NCBI RefSeq assembly: GCF_003096635.1
Contig: NZ_QEKV01000002.1
Location: forward strand, 33,388-97,387
DNA from: Ezakiella coagulans
GTDB taxonomy: Bacteria > Bacillota > Clostridia > Tissierellales > Peptoniphilaceae
Length of the DNA: 64,000 nucleotides
Direction of reading: 5' to 3'
A model generated the notes under the pieces. The model did not search any database, had not been told where the DNA came from, and worked only from the letters and a program-made list of their open reading frames with translations. Both the position numbers and the translations under genes were made by a program. Positions 28,387 to 37,900 of the stretch are shown here, one piece after another. Numbering within the stretch: position 1 is the first letter of the stretch; the number at the start of each line of letters is the position of its first letter.

Positions 28387-28809
28387 ATGAAACCATCTTC
28401 TTTTCAGACCACAATAGAAAATCAGTTTGACTATATCTGTAAACGTGCTATGGAAGACGAGCGAAAGAATTATATGCTTTATCTTTCAAGGATTGCAAAG
28501 CGTGAGGTGTCCTTTTCGGATGTTGGCGATTATCTTGTTAGCCAGTTTGCGACAACAGATAACTATTCAACTGACTTTCAGATTTTTACACTCAATGGGT
28601 TATCAGTAGGCGTTGAAAATGATTTGTTGAGTGAAGCATTACGTGAGTTGCCAGACAAGAAACGTGAAATTCTACTGCTGTTTTACTTTATGGACATGAG
28701 CGATTCAGAAATTGCAGACCTGTTGAAATTGAACCGTTCTACTGTCTATCGGCATAGAACCAGTGGACTAGCCTTAATTAAAAAGTTTATGGAGGAATTT
28801 GAAGAATGA
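28387..28809 (+). CDS. orf7: Tn916 Orf7, sigma-70-like regulator
   Basis: A 140-residue protein with a C-terminal sigma region-4-like HTH (LPDKKREILLLFYFMDMSDSEIADLLKLNRSTVYRHR). In Tn916 it activates its own operon and transfer-gene expression. ATG 28,387 follows AAGGGGGTG; the in-frame GTG at 28,378 lies inside that ribosome site. Overlaps orf8 by 4 bases. Confidence 0.93.
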   Translation: MKPSSFQTTIENQFDYICKRAMEDERKNYMLYLSRIAKREVSFSDVGDYLVSQFATTDNYSTDFQIFTLNGLSVGVENDLLSEALRELPDKKREILLLFYFMDMSDSEIADLLKLNRSTVYRHRTSGLALIKKFMEEFEE

Positions 28810-29036
28810 AAACACAATATCCTATGATTCCCTTTCCTCTCATTGTAAAGGCAACAGATGGCGATACCGAAGCGATTAACCAGATTCTACATCATTACAG
28901 AGGGTACATAACGAAGCGTTCCCTACGACTTATGAAAGATGAATATGGCAATCAAAGTATGGTCGTTGATGAAGTCTTACGTGGAAGAATGGAAACCAGA
29001 CTGATTACAAAGATTTTGTCATTTGAAATTAAGTAA
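28806..29036 (+). CDS. orf8: Tn916 Orf8, helix-turn-helix regulator
   Basis: A 76-residue protein of the helix-turn-helix conjugative-transposon family, resembling sigma region 2 (PFPLIVKATDGDTEAINQILHHYRGYI). It is co-translated with orf7 (ATGA overlap), and the two may act together as a split sigma-like activator of excision and transfer. Confidence 0.92.
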   Translation: MKTQYPMIPFPLIVKATDGDTEAINQILHHYRGYITKRSLRLMKDEYGNQSMVVDEVLRGRMETRLITKILSFEIK

Positions 29037-29149
29037 TATCCTCTCTCCTTTCGTGGAAGCGTGCTAAACCATTCCACGCTTCCCGAACAGGGAGGTTTGT
29101 TATTCCACCAAAGCATATTGAGCTTTCAATGTGTTTTGATAGGCTAACG

Positions 29150-29475
29150 AGCCATTGTTCTTTGAAAACTGAATAAAAGTAATCGAATACGTTTCGATAA
29201 GAAAAGAGCCAACGGAACTAACCGCCATGACCTATCTTATAAAGATAGCGAGCGATTCATGTTAGTGATCCGAGAAGCAATCTTTAGCAGGATTGCCTGC
29301 AACGACATTCTTATCGTGATAATGATACTCCCATACAGTCAATAGTCCGAGCGTGATAAAACCGTCGCAGGCAATGAGTATGGCTACATGAGAACCATGC
29401 AGGGGTGGAACTCCCGTGAGCTTTGCTAAAGCTGTTCGATTGCTGGTAAAACAACTTTTATGAAATCCAAATAAG
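29150..29475 (+). ncRNA. Structured non-coding region upstream of xis
   Basis: No supported ORF. Strong potential for RNA structure: ATTGCCTGC (29,292-29,300) pairs with GCAGGCAAT (29,367-29,375), with local hairpins between them, and GGGGTGGAACTCCC lies near 29,401. It starts after TTTGAAAACTGAATA, a string that resembles rRNA-spacer sequence. The same series of short motifs recurs before the serine recombinases at 55,763-56,045. Could be a leader RNA controlling xis-int; its function is unknown to me. Confidence 0.5.
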
Positions 29476-29496
29476 TGATTTGGAAAGGAGGATTTT

Positions 29497-29700
29497 ATGA
29501 AGCAGACTGACATTCCTATTTGGGAACGTTATACCCTAACCATTGAAGAAGCGTCAAAATATTTTCGTATTGGCGAAAACAAGCTACGACGCTTGGCAGA
29601 GGAAAATAAAAATGCAAATTGGCTGATTATGAATGGCAATCGTATTCAGATTAAACGAAAACAATTTGAAAAAATTATAGATACATTGGACGCAATCTAG
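29497..29700 (+). CDS. xis: Tn916 excisionase Xis
   Basis: A 67-residue basic winged-helix DNA-bending protein ([20 protein letters not shown]) that binds near both ends of Tn916 and promotes excision with Int. Behind a strong AAAGGAGG. It lies 81 bp before int. Confidence 0.96.
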
Positions 29701-29781
29701 CGTCGCCAAAGGGTCTTGTATATGATAAAATAGTATTAAGTCGTATCAAGGCTCTTTCCATAAAGGAAAGGAGCAAATGCC

Positions 29782-30999
29782 ATGTCAGAAAAAAGACGTG
29801 ACAATAAAGGTCGAATCTTAAAGACTGGAGAGAGCCAACGAAAAGACGGAAGATACTTATACAAATATATAGATTCATTTGGAGAACCGCAATTTGTTTA
29901 CTCGTGGAAACTTGTGGCTACAGACCGAGTACCAGCAGGAAAGCGTGATTGTATCTCACTTAGAGAGAAAATCGCAGAGTTACAGAAAGACATTCATGAT
30001 GGTATTGATGTTGTAGGAAAGAAAATGACACTCTGCCAGCTTTACGCAAAACAGAACGCTCAAAGACCAAAGGTTAGAAAAAACACTGAAACTGGACGCA
30101 AATATCTTATGGATATTTTGAAGAAAGACAAGTTAGGTGTAAGAAGTATTGACAGTATTAAGCCATCAGACGCTAAAGAATGGGCTATTAGAATGAGTGA
30201 AAATGGTTATGCTTATCAAACCATCAATAACTACAAACGTTCTTTAAAGGCTTCATTCTATATTGCTATACAAGATGATTGTGTTCGGAAGAATCCATTT
30301 GACTTTCAACTGAAAGCAGTTCTTGATGATGATACTGTCCCTAAGACCGTACTAACAGAAGAACAGGAAGAAAAACTGTTAGCCTTTGCAAAAGCTGATA
30401 AAACCTACAGCAAAAATTATGATGAAATTCTGATACTCTTAAAAACAGGTCTTCGTATTTCAGAGTTTGGTGGTTTGACACTTCCAGATTTAGATTTTGA
30501 GAATCGTCTTGTCAATATAGACCATCAGCTATTGAGAGATACTGAAATTGGGTACTACATTGAAACACCAAAGACCAAAAGTGGCGAACGTCAAGTTCCT
30601 ATGGTTGAAGAAGCCTATCAAGCATTTAAGCGAGTGTTAGCGAATCGAAAGAATGATAAGCGTGTTGAGATTGATGGATATAGTGATTTCCTCTTTCTTA
30701 ATAGAAAGAACTATCCAAAAGTGGCAAGTGATTACAACGGCATGATGAAAGGTCTTGTTAAGAAATACAATAAGTATAACGAGGATAAATTGCCACACAT
30801 CACTCCACATAGTTTGCGACATACATTCTGTACCAACTATGCAAATGCAGGAATGAATCCAAAGGCATTACAGTACATTATGGGACATGCTAATATAGCC
30901 ATGACGCTGAACTATTACGCACATGCAACATTCGATTCTGCAATGGCAGAAATGAAACGCTTGAATAAAGAGAAGCAACAGGAGCGTCTTGTTGCTTAG
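29782..30999 (+). CDS. int: Tn916 tyrosine integrase Int
   Basis: A 405-residue tyrosine recombinase that excises and inserts Tn916. The N-terminal arm-binding domain (about 1-74), the SAM-like core-binding domain, and the catalytic domain with Arg in TGLRISEFG, HSLRHTFCTNY, the His in MGHANIAMT and the nucleophile Tyr in the NYYAHA segment. Full length. Confidence 0.97.
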   Translation: MSEKRRDNKGRILKTGESQRKDGRYLYKYIDSFGEPQFVYSWKLVATDRVPAGKRDCISLREKIAELQKDIHDGIDVVGKKMTLCQLYAKQNAQRPKVRKNTETGRKYLMDILKKDKLGVRSIDSIKPSDAKEWAIRMSENGYAYQTINNYKRSLKASFYIAIQDDCVRKNPFDFQLKAVLDDDTVPKTVLTEEQEEKLLAFAKADKTYSKNYDEILILLKTGLRISEFGGLTLPDLDFENRLVNIDHQLLRDTEIGYYIETPKTKSGERQVPMVEEAYQAFKRVLANRKNDKRVEIDGYSDFLFLNRKNYPKVASDYNGMMKGLVKKYNKYNEDKLPHITPHSLRHTFCTNYANAGMNPKALQYIMGHANIAMTLNYYAHATFDSAMAEMKRLNKEKQQERLVA

Positions 31000-31354
31000 T
31001 AGTACAAATGAATTTACTACTTATTTACCACTTCTGACAGCTAAGACATGAGGAAATATGCAAAGAAACGTGAAGTATCTTCCTACAGTAAAAATACTCG
31101 AAAGCACATAGAATAAGGCTTTACGAGCATTTAAGAAAATATAAAAAGATAATTAGAAATTTATACTTTGTTTAATTTAAAAATACACTATTTTATGATA
31201 ACTTAAATTTTAAAAAACTAAAAAAATTACTTTGAAATAGATACTTTTACAACTATAATAATATGTATGATATTAAAAAATATTTTAAATTATCATATTT
31301 AAAGATATTTAATTAAATTATTAGTTACTAACAATTTAAGAGGGGGAGTAATTT
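31000..31354. other. Tn916 right end and flank
   Basis: Contains the Tn916 right-arm Int repeats (31,013-31,031) and the terminal AT-rich segment to about 31,155. From there to 31,341 is AT-rich sequence of the outer element with no ORF. The DtxR gene's ribosome site (AGGGGGAG, 31,341-31,348) is at its end. The promoter of that gene must lie here or come from Tn916's end; I see no unambiguous one. Confidence 0.6.
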
Positions 31355-31726
31355 ATTTTACACAGGGAATTTGCTGAAGAAAATTATTTAGAAGCCATAT
31401 ATATTTTATCTTTGGAAAATGAAGAGGTTAGAAATATAGACATTGCTAACTATTTGGATTACAAAAGACCGACGGTTACAAGAATGCTAAAAAAACTTGA
31501 CAATAAAGGCAGGATAACTTATGGAGATGATAAAATAATTCGTTTAACAGACGAATCAAAAAAATTTTGTGAAAAGATGTATAAAAAACATATGTATCTT
31601 ACTAGCGTATTCATTAAACTTGGAGTTAATCCTAAACAAGCAGAAAGTGAAGCTTGTCTTATAGAACACGTTATATCAGATGAAACGTTTAAAAAATTAA
31701 AAAAACATTTTAATGAAACCTTATAA
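31355..31726 (+). CDS. DtxR/MntR-family metal-dependent repressor
   Basis: About 123 residues, a small iron-dependent repressor at the head of the siderophore locus. The expected N-terminal family sequence (EFAEENYLEAIYILSLENEE) is in frame upstream of the first TTG (31,412), so the start must lie earlier. After the in-frame TAA at 31,349 the only workable codon is ATT 31,355, 6 nt after AGGGGGAG. The helix-turn-helix is IANYLDYKRPTVTRMLKKL; the metal/dimer helix has ACLIEHVISDETF with the conserved Glu-His pair. It probably binds Fe(II) or Mn(II) and represses the biosynthetic promoter at 31,805-31,857. Alternative: if ATT is not used, translation from TTG 31,412 would lose helix 1. Confidence 0.85.
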   Translation: MLHREFAEENYLEAIYILSLENEEVRNIDIANYLDYKRPTVTRMLKKLDNKGRITYGDDKIIRLTDESKKFCEKMYKKHMYLTSVFIKLGVNPKQAESEACLIEHVISDETFKKLKKHFNETL

Positions 31727-31776
31727 TTAATAGCATAGATAACTTTTAAATAAGTTTTTTATGCTATTTTTTTTAA
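31727..31776 (+). terminator. Terminator after the DtxR gene
   Basis: AATAGCATA and TATGCTATT pair, with an inner TAACTT/AAGTT extension, followed by eight T residues. It separates the regulator from the biosynthetic operon. Confidence 0.85.
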
Positions 31777-31804
31777 TTATTTTACAAAAACGTTCAAAAA
31801 CTCA

Positions 31805-31857
31805 TTGATAAATGTTATCAAATGGTATATAATGAATAAAAGTTAGCTATTGCTAAC
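31805..31857 (+). promoter_or_regulatory. Siderophore operon promoter with putative DtxR boxes
   Basis: TTGATA (31,805-31,810) and TATAAT (31,828-31,833) are 17 bp apart, a near-consensus promoter. Two inverted repeats lie on it: TTGATAA-ATG-TTATCAA (31,805-31,821) covering the -35 box, and GTTAGC-TATT-GCTAAC (31,842-31,857) just after the likely start site. The second resembles the TTAGGTTAGCCTAACC core of DtxR/IdeR boxes. The likely effector is the repressor encoded just upstream. Confidence 0.75.
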
Positions 31858-31882
31858 AAAAAATATATTAAAAGGTGAATTT

Positions 31883-32641
31883 ATGTCAAAAAATTTTGAA
31901 ATGCTAAATAAAGAATTAGACGAAAACAATATTAAAGCTAGTCTTGTTATATTTCCGTTTGCAGGAGGTGGAGTATCTGCATTTAGAAATTGGAAATATG
32001 AATTTGAAGATGTAAGGATATTTGTTGCTCAATATCCAGGAAGAGAAAATAGATTTTCTGAAAAAGCTATAAGTGATATTAATATTTTAGTTGAAACATT
32101 ATTCAATGATATGGAAGAAAATTTTGATTTTGGAAAACCTTACTATTTATTTGGACATAGTATGGGAACAAAAATAGTTTATGAAATAGCCTTAAAGATC
32201 AAAAATTCAAGATATGAAAATCCAAGAGGAATAATAATTTCAGGTGGACGTGCTCCAGTGTATAAAGAACCAAACCCAATCTATTACCTTGATGACGAAG
32301 GTTTTATAGAAGGGCTAAGAAGATATGAGGGAACCCCGAAAGAGATATTAGATAATAAAGAATTGATTTCAATTTTTTTACCGACACTTAGAGCAGATTT
32401 TGTAATAGACGAAGACTATCAAGATACAAAACATGAAAAATTAGAAAGTCCCATACTTGGACTTATGGGAGATAAAGATCAAGAAATGAAATTAGAAGAA
32501 CTTAAAAAATGGCAAGATTATACAACAAAAGGATTCGTCTATAAATATATAGATGGCAAGCATATGTTTGTTAATACATCTCCTGAAATGGTTATAAGGG
32601 AAATAAAAAGCTATATTAATGAAAACGTTAAAAATAATTAA
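31883..32641 (+). CDS. Type II (editing) thioesterase
   Basis: A cytoplasmic alpha/beta hydrolase of 252 residues that clears misprimed carrier domains of the NRPS, like YbtT or GrsT. IFPFAGGGVSAFRNW opens it, the nucleophile is Ser93 in FGHSMGTK, and the catalytic His is in DGKHMFVN near the C-terminus. I chose ATG 31,883 (AAAGGTGA upstream) over the upstream start at 31,850, which lies nearly on the operator. It overlaps the phosphopantetheinyl transferase gene by 23 bases. Confidence 0.9.
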   Translation: MSKNFEMLNKELDENNIKASLVIFPFAGGGVSAFRNWKYEFEDVRIFVAQYPGRENRFSEKAISDINILVETLFNDMEENFDFGKPYYLFGHSMGTKIVYEIALKIKNSRYENPRGIIISGGRAPVYKEPNPIYYLDDEGFIEGLRRYEGTPKEILDNKELISIFLPTLRADFVIDEDYQDTKHEKLESPILGLMGDKDQEMKLEELKKWQDYTTKGFVYKYIDGKHMFVNTSPEMVIREIKSYINENVKNN

Positions 32642-33293
32642 AATTACAGAACTAACAAAATTTGACATTAATGAGGTAGTTCAATTTATACATGATGATT
32701 GTATAGCAGTAGTTGCTGTAGAAACAAATAGTTATGGAATTATAAGTGAATGTATTCCATATTTAAGTAAAGATCAAATTGAAATTATGTGGAAGTATAG
32801 AAAAGAAAGTGACAGAATTAATTATGCTGTAACAAAAGCAATAGTAAACTTGCTATTTTCTAAAATTGAGAAACTAAAATTCGAAGAGATTAGATGGCGT
32901 TACGGTAAATATAATAAACCATATATTAGAAATCATTTGAATTTACATTTTAATATATCACATACCACAGGATTTTCAATAGTAGCTTTCTCAAGAAATG
33001 ATATAGGAGTTGATATTGAAAATATAGAAAGAAATATAGATTATAGTGAAATTAAGAATAATTTTTTTATTAACAATGAAAAAATATTAGGTTTGAAAGA
33101 CTTTTACAAATATTGGGTTTCTAAAGAAGCTTATTTAAAATATAAAGGAGTCGGTTTAATTCAAAATTTGGAAACAGTCGATGTTATTAATAAAAATAAT
33201 AATGTAATGAAAGTTATAGATAAAGAAAATAATATTCAAAAGGAGATTTTGATTTTTGAAAAAGAAAAATTTGTTTTTGCGTTATGCTATTAA
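32619..33293 (+). CDS. Sfp-type 4'-phosphopantetheinyl transferase
   Basis: A 224-residue enzyme that attaches phosphopantetheine to the carrier domains of the two NRPSs. Key Sfp motifs: FNISHT, DIGVDIENIE (Mg-binding Asp/Glu) and YWVSKEAYLKYKGVG. Normal length. It starts inside the end of the thioesterase gene, so it is translationally coupled; AAAAGGTAGGGC leads into the ligase gene 18 nt later. Having its own transferase makes the locus self-sufficient after transfer. Confidence 0.92.
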   Translation: MKTLKIIKITELTKFDINEVVQFIHDDCIAVVAVETNSYGIISECIPYLSKDQIEIMWKYRKESDRINYAVTKAIVNLLFSKIEKLKFEEIRWRYGKYNKPYIRNHLNLHFNISHTTGFSIVAFSRNDIGVDIENIERNIDYSEIKNNFFINNEKILGLKDFYKYWVSKEAYLKYKGVGLIQNLETVDVINKNNNVMKVIDKENNIQKEILIFEKEKFVFALCY

Positions 33294-33311
33294 AAAGGTA
33301 GGGCAAATATT

Positions 33312-34901
33312 ATGAATTTAGAGATTAAGAGACAATTAATCAACTTTTATGATAAAGATGTTTGGGAGCATCTAACTGTTGGCGAACATTTGAAAATGTG
33401 GTCAAATACATACGCCGATAGAGTAGCAGTTGTAGATGAAAATGAAGAATTGACATATAGACAACTTAAAGATGAAGTGGATTGTTATGCTAATGGACTT
33501 TTAAATCAAGGATTCTGTAAGGGAGATAAAGTATTATTTCAACTTCCTAATAGCAAAGAATTTATTATAATTTTATTTGCAATGATGAGTATAGGAGTGA
33601 TTCCTGTAATTATCTTGATGGGTCATAGATATTCAGAAGTTAAGGGAATTTTAAATAAAACAAATGCAAAAGCATATATTGGAATTAACAGGTACTTAGG
33701 ATTTTCATATGAAGATATGGTGTCTAATATTATAGAAGATACGAAAGAAGATTTACAAGTTTATTTGATTGGCGAAACAGAGAAATATGAGAAGTTATGT
33801 ACCTTAAGACAAAATAGAAAAAATAAATTTGTTGAAGAATTAGAGTATAAGGAAACAGCTATATTTTTATTGTCAGGAGGTACAACCGGCTTTCCGAAAC
33901 TAATACCTAATAGGCATTGTGAATTTATATATTTAGCAAAAGAACTGGCAAATGTAACAGATATGAATGAAGATACAGTGTATTTGGCAGCTTTACCTAT
34001 GAGCCATAAATTTGCACTTTGTTGTCCGGGAATGATTGGGACATTGTCAAAAGGTGGTAAGGTAGTTACTTGTAGAGTATCCAGTCCTGATGAAATAATA
34101 CCTTTGATTGAGGAACAGGAAGTTAGCATTATGGCATTGGTACCTACTTTAGCTAATATGTGTATAGAATATCTTAAAAATGATGATGCTGATATCAGCA
34201 GTTTGAAGTATATACAGATAGGTGGATCTGTTCTTGATTCTAACTTAGCAAAAAAGATTCAGGAAGAATTTAATTGTAAATTATTGCAATTGTATGGCAT
34301 GAGTGAGTCGTTGATTACTTGCTCTAGGGTTTTGGACGATGATTATGACAGATTACATACTCAAGGGAAGAAGTTAAGTGAGTTTGACGAAGCTCGTATT
34401 GTTGATGAAAACGGGAAAGAGGTTCCTGATGGAGATTTTGGAGAGCTAATAGTTAGGGGACCATATACTATTTTGGAATATTATGATTCATCAAAACTAA
34501 ATGATACTCAGTTTACAGAAGAATGTTTTTTAAGAACAGGAGATAGAGCCGCTAAGTTATATGGAGACAATTATAAAATTGTTGGTCGTGTGTTGGAGAT
34601 GATAAATCGTGCTGGAGAAAAAATAGTTCCTTCTGAGTTGGAAAATATTTTGCTTACAAATAAGAATATTAGAGAAGTGCAAATTGTTGGCATACCCGAT
34701 GAGACTCTCGGAGAAAAAATAGGTGTATTTATTTTGAAGGGGAGTACCGTTCTTACACTTAGAGATATAAGGAATTATTTGGTAGAAAGAGGACTTGCTT
34801 CTTTTAAGTTACCGGATGAAGTACAGTATGTTGATCAATGGCCATTAACAAGCGTTGGAAAGGTAGATAAAAGTAAATTAAAACAACAAATGATTAAATA
34901 G
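33312..34901 (+). CDS. Aryl-acid (salicylate/DHB-like) AMP ligase
   Basis: A 529-residue stand-alone adenylation enzyme of the DhbE/EntE/YbtE family that activates an aryl acid and loads it on the NRPS ArCP domain. Motifs include SGGTTGFPK, GMSES, FGELIVRGPYTI, RTGDRA, INRAGEKI and the final catalytic Lys region SVGKVDKSK. Alignment to DhbE from memory places ALPMSHKFALCCPG over ALPMAHNYPLSSPG. Lys233 therefore replaces the Asn that contacts the 2-hydroxyl, while Cys238 sits where salicylate-specific enzymes have Cys. No salicylate or DHB synthase gene is in the window, so the substrate is host-supplied or unusual. It precedes the NRPS by 16 nt. Confidence 0.9.
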   Translation: MNLEIKRQLINFYDKDVWEHLTVGEHLKMWSNTYADRVAVVDENEELTYRQLKDEVDCYANGLLNQGFCKGDKVLFQLPNSKEFIIILFAMMSIGVIPVIILMGHRYSEVKGILNKTNAKAYIGINRYLGFSYEDMVSNIIEDTKEDLQVYLIGETEKYEKLCTLRQNRKNKFVEELEYKETAIFLLSGGTTGFPKLIPNRHCEFIYLAKELANVTDMNEDTVYLAALPMSHKFALCCPGMIGTLSKGGKVVTCRVSSPDEIIPLIEEQEVSIMALVPTLANMCIEYLKNDDADISSLKYIQIGGSVLDSNLAKKIQEEFNCKLLQLYGMSESLITCSRVLDDDYDRLHTQGKKLSEFDEARIVDENGKEVPDGDFGELIVRGPYTILEYYDSSKLNDTQFTEECFLRTGDRAAKLYGDNYKIVGRVLEMINRAGEKIVPSELENILLTNKNIREVQIVGIPDETLGEKIGVFILKGSTVLTLRDIRNYLVERGLASFKLPDEVQYVDQWPLTSVGKVDKSKLKQQMIK

Positions 34902-34917
34902 ATAAGGAGGCTACAAT

Positions 34918-37900
34918 ATGGAAACATATCAAACTAAACAGCAGGCAGTACGACTTCTTGATGAAATGTTACAAGCAAACTTAGATGGATTTAAACCTTC
35001 AGGAAAAGACAATTTGATTGAAAAGGGTTTAGGCTCTATCCAAATCATGCAAATAGTTTCAGAGCTTAAAAAATTAGGGATAAAATTATCGTTTGCAAAA
35101 CTAATGGAAAATCCTACACTTGAAGATTGGATTAGACTTATTGAAAAAGCAAATATTAAAAATATTGATAAAAAGACTGAATCAAGAGAAAAGAATATTT
35201 CGGAAGAGTTCCCTTTAACGGATGTACAGTATGCTTATTTTGTAGGGAGAGAAGAAGATCAGGTTCTAGGTGGTGTTGGGTGTCACGCATACTTAGAAAT
35301 TGATGGACAAGAGATTGTAACAGATAAATTAACTGCTGCTTGGAACTGTTTACAAATGGAAAATCCAATGCTTAGAGCAAAATTTAACCGTAATGGTACT
35401 CAGCAAATTATGGAAGAACCATACTCAAAAGAAGTTAAAATTTTTAATTATACTTCACTATCTGAAGAAGATGCAGACATAAAATTATTGGAAATGAGAA
35501 AAGAAATGTCTCATAGAAAATTTGATATAGAAGTTGGAGAAGTAGCTAGCCTTAGCATTGCGTTACTAAAGGATAAAAAACATAGAATATTTTTAGATAT
35601 TGATATTCTAGTTGCAGATATAATGAGCATAGGCATTATAATGAGTAGACTTGTAGAGCTGTACTGCGGAGAAGATAAAGTTTCAATAGATAGCAATTAT
35701 ACTTTTAAAAATTATCTGGAGGAACGAAAAATAGATGACGAAATATACAAAAAAGATAAGGAATTCTGGAAGAAAAAAATTGAATCCAGTTTTCCTTTAG
35801 AGGCACCTAACTTACCCATTAACAAAAAACCAGAAATGATTGAAAAAGTGGTTTTTTCAAGAAGAAAGAAAATTATTAGCAAAGAAAACTGGATTAAGAT
35901 TAAAGAAAATGCATATAAAAATAAAGTTACCCCATCAATGGTTCTGTTATCAGCATATTCAATGATTATTGAAAGATGGACAAATCAAGAAAAATTTGTG
36001 ATCAATGTACCATTATTCAATAGAGATGTAAATGATAATAGTGTTAAAAGAATGGTTGCAGATTTTACTAATCTTCTATTAGTTGAGTGTGAAAGAAAGA
36101 ATGAAAAATTTTTAGATAGAGTGAAAACTATATCTGGCACATTTTTAGAAAATGCCTCTCACAGCTCATACTCTGGAGTGCAGGTACAAAGAGATGTTTA
36201 TAAAGAAGTTGGAAAAACTATCAATATTGCACCTGTGGTGTTTGCTTGTAATATAGATTATCCTTTAGAGACTCAGGAAACAAGAAAAATATTCGGGAAA
36301 ATAAACTATATGGTATCACAAACTCCACAAGTTTGGCTCGATTTTCAAACTTATTTAGTAGATGATGAGATTGTATTATGCTGGGATGTGGTTGATGAAT
36401 TATATCCAGATGGAATGATTGATGATATGTTCGACTCTTTATACACTTTATTACAATCATTAAGTGATAATGAAAATTGGTATAGATTGCCTGAAATTCT
36501 TCCGTTGAATCAGATTGAAGATAGAGAAAAAGAATTAAAAAATATTTTGCCTTTGAGTTACCCTAAACAAACTCTCTATACAGAATTTCTTGATAGGATT
36601 AAAGTAAACCCGGAAAAAGTTGCTATTGTGGATGCACAATCCGGTATTGAATTAACTTATGGAGATTTATACAAAAAGGCGTTAATTATTGCAACAAATT
36701 TAATTTCTTTTGGAGTAAAAAAGAATGACTACGTGGGAATAACATTGCCAAGGGGATATAGTCAAATAGTTGGTATTTTAGGAATTTTATTTGCCGGCGC
36801 AGCATATGTTCCTATCGGTATTAATCAACCCAACGAAAGAAGAAGGAAAATATATGAACAGATAGGAATAAAACATGTCTTATCCAATAAAAATACAATA
36901 AGGGATTTTAATTTAGATGATACAGATATCACATTTGTTGATATAGATCAATCAACTATTCAAAGTATAATTGAAAAACCTGTCAATATTAGTCCGTTTG
37001 ATACAGCCTATGTAATTATGACATCAGGAACGACGGGAATTCCTAAAGGTGTGGAAATTGCACACAATAGTGCTGTTAATACAATCAATGACTTAAATGA
37101 AAGATATGAAGTAAATGCCAATGATAGCGTAATAATGGTATCAGCAATTGATTTTGATTTATCAGTTTATGATATTTTTGGAATATTATCGGCTGGAGGA
37201 ACCATCATTACTTTAGATGATAATAATTTCAAAGATCCGGAACTTTGGTTAAAACTTATTGAAAAATATGAAGTAACAATGTGGAATTCGGTGCCAATTC
37301 TTTTTGATATGCTAGTAACTATGGCAGAGGGTAAAGATGTTTCTATTCCATTGAGATTAGTTTTTCTTTCTGGAGACTGGATTGCAACAACATTACCTAA
37401 AAGATTTTATAACAGAAGCAAAAATTCTCTTGTAGTTGGAATGGGAGGAGGAACAGAGGCTTCCATTTGGTCAAATTATATCAATGTTCCAAAGGAAATA
37501 CCTAAAAATTGGATTTCTATTCCATATGGAAAAGCGTTAAAGAACCAAGTCTATAGAGTAGTTGATGGTTTAGGAAGAATATGTCCTAACTATGTTAAAG
37601 GAGAATTGTTAATTGGTGGGGTTGGTGTTGCAAAGGGATATAGGGGAGATAAGGAATTAACAGAAAAGAAATTTATAGAATCGGATGGAGTTAAATGGTA
37701 TAGAACTGGAGATGCTGGAAGAACATGGAATGATGGAACTATTGAATTTTTAGGAAGGCTTGATAATCAGGTAAAAGTTAAAGGGCATCGAATAGAACTT
37801 GGAGAAATTGAAGATGCTTTAATTGAAAATCCTAAAATTAATAAAGCTGTTGTTGATGTTATTAAGATAGGCACTAATAATCAATTGGTCGCATTTATTG

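Larger units (their letters stand above)
13125..31155 (+). mobile_element. Tn916: Tn916 conjugative transposon with tet(M)
   Basis: A complete Tn916: the orf23 to orf13 transfer module, tet(M) with its attenuator leader, orf6, orf9, orf7, orf8, xis and int, all in standard order. The ends are approximate. On the left the arm with TAGCATAAAAATCTAG begins about 13,125-13,150; on the right AAGAAAATATAAAAAGATA is near 31,135-31,155. The span of about 18.0 kb agrees with the known 18,032 bp. Integrase arm-type direct repeats are visible inside each end (TTTACTACTAATTTACTAC at about 13,216-13,234 and TTTACTACTTATTTACCAC at about 31,013-31,031). It is nested inside the larger element, between the candidate oriT and the siderophore locus. 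Confidence 0.93.
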
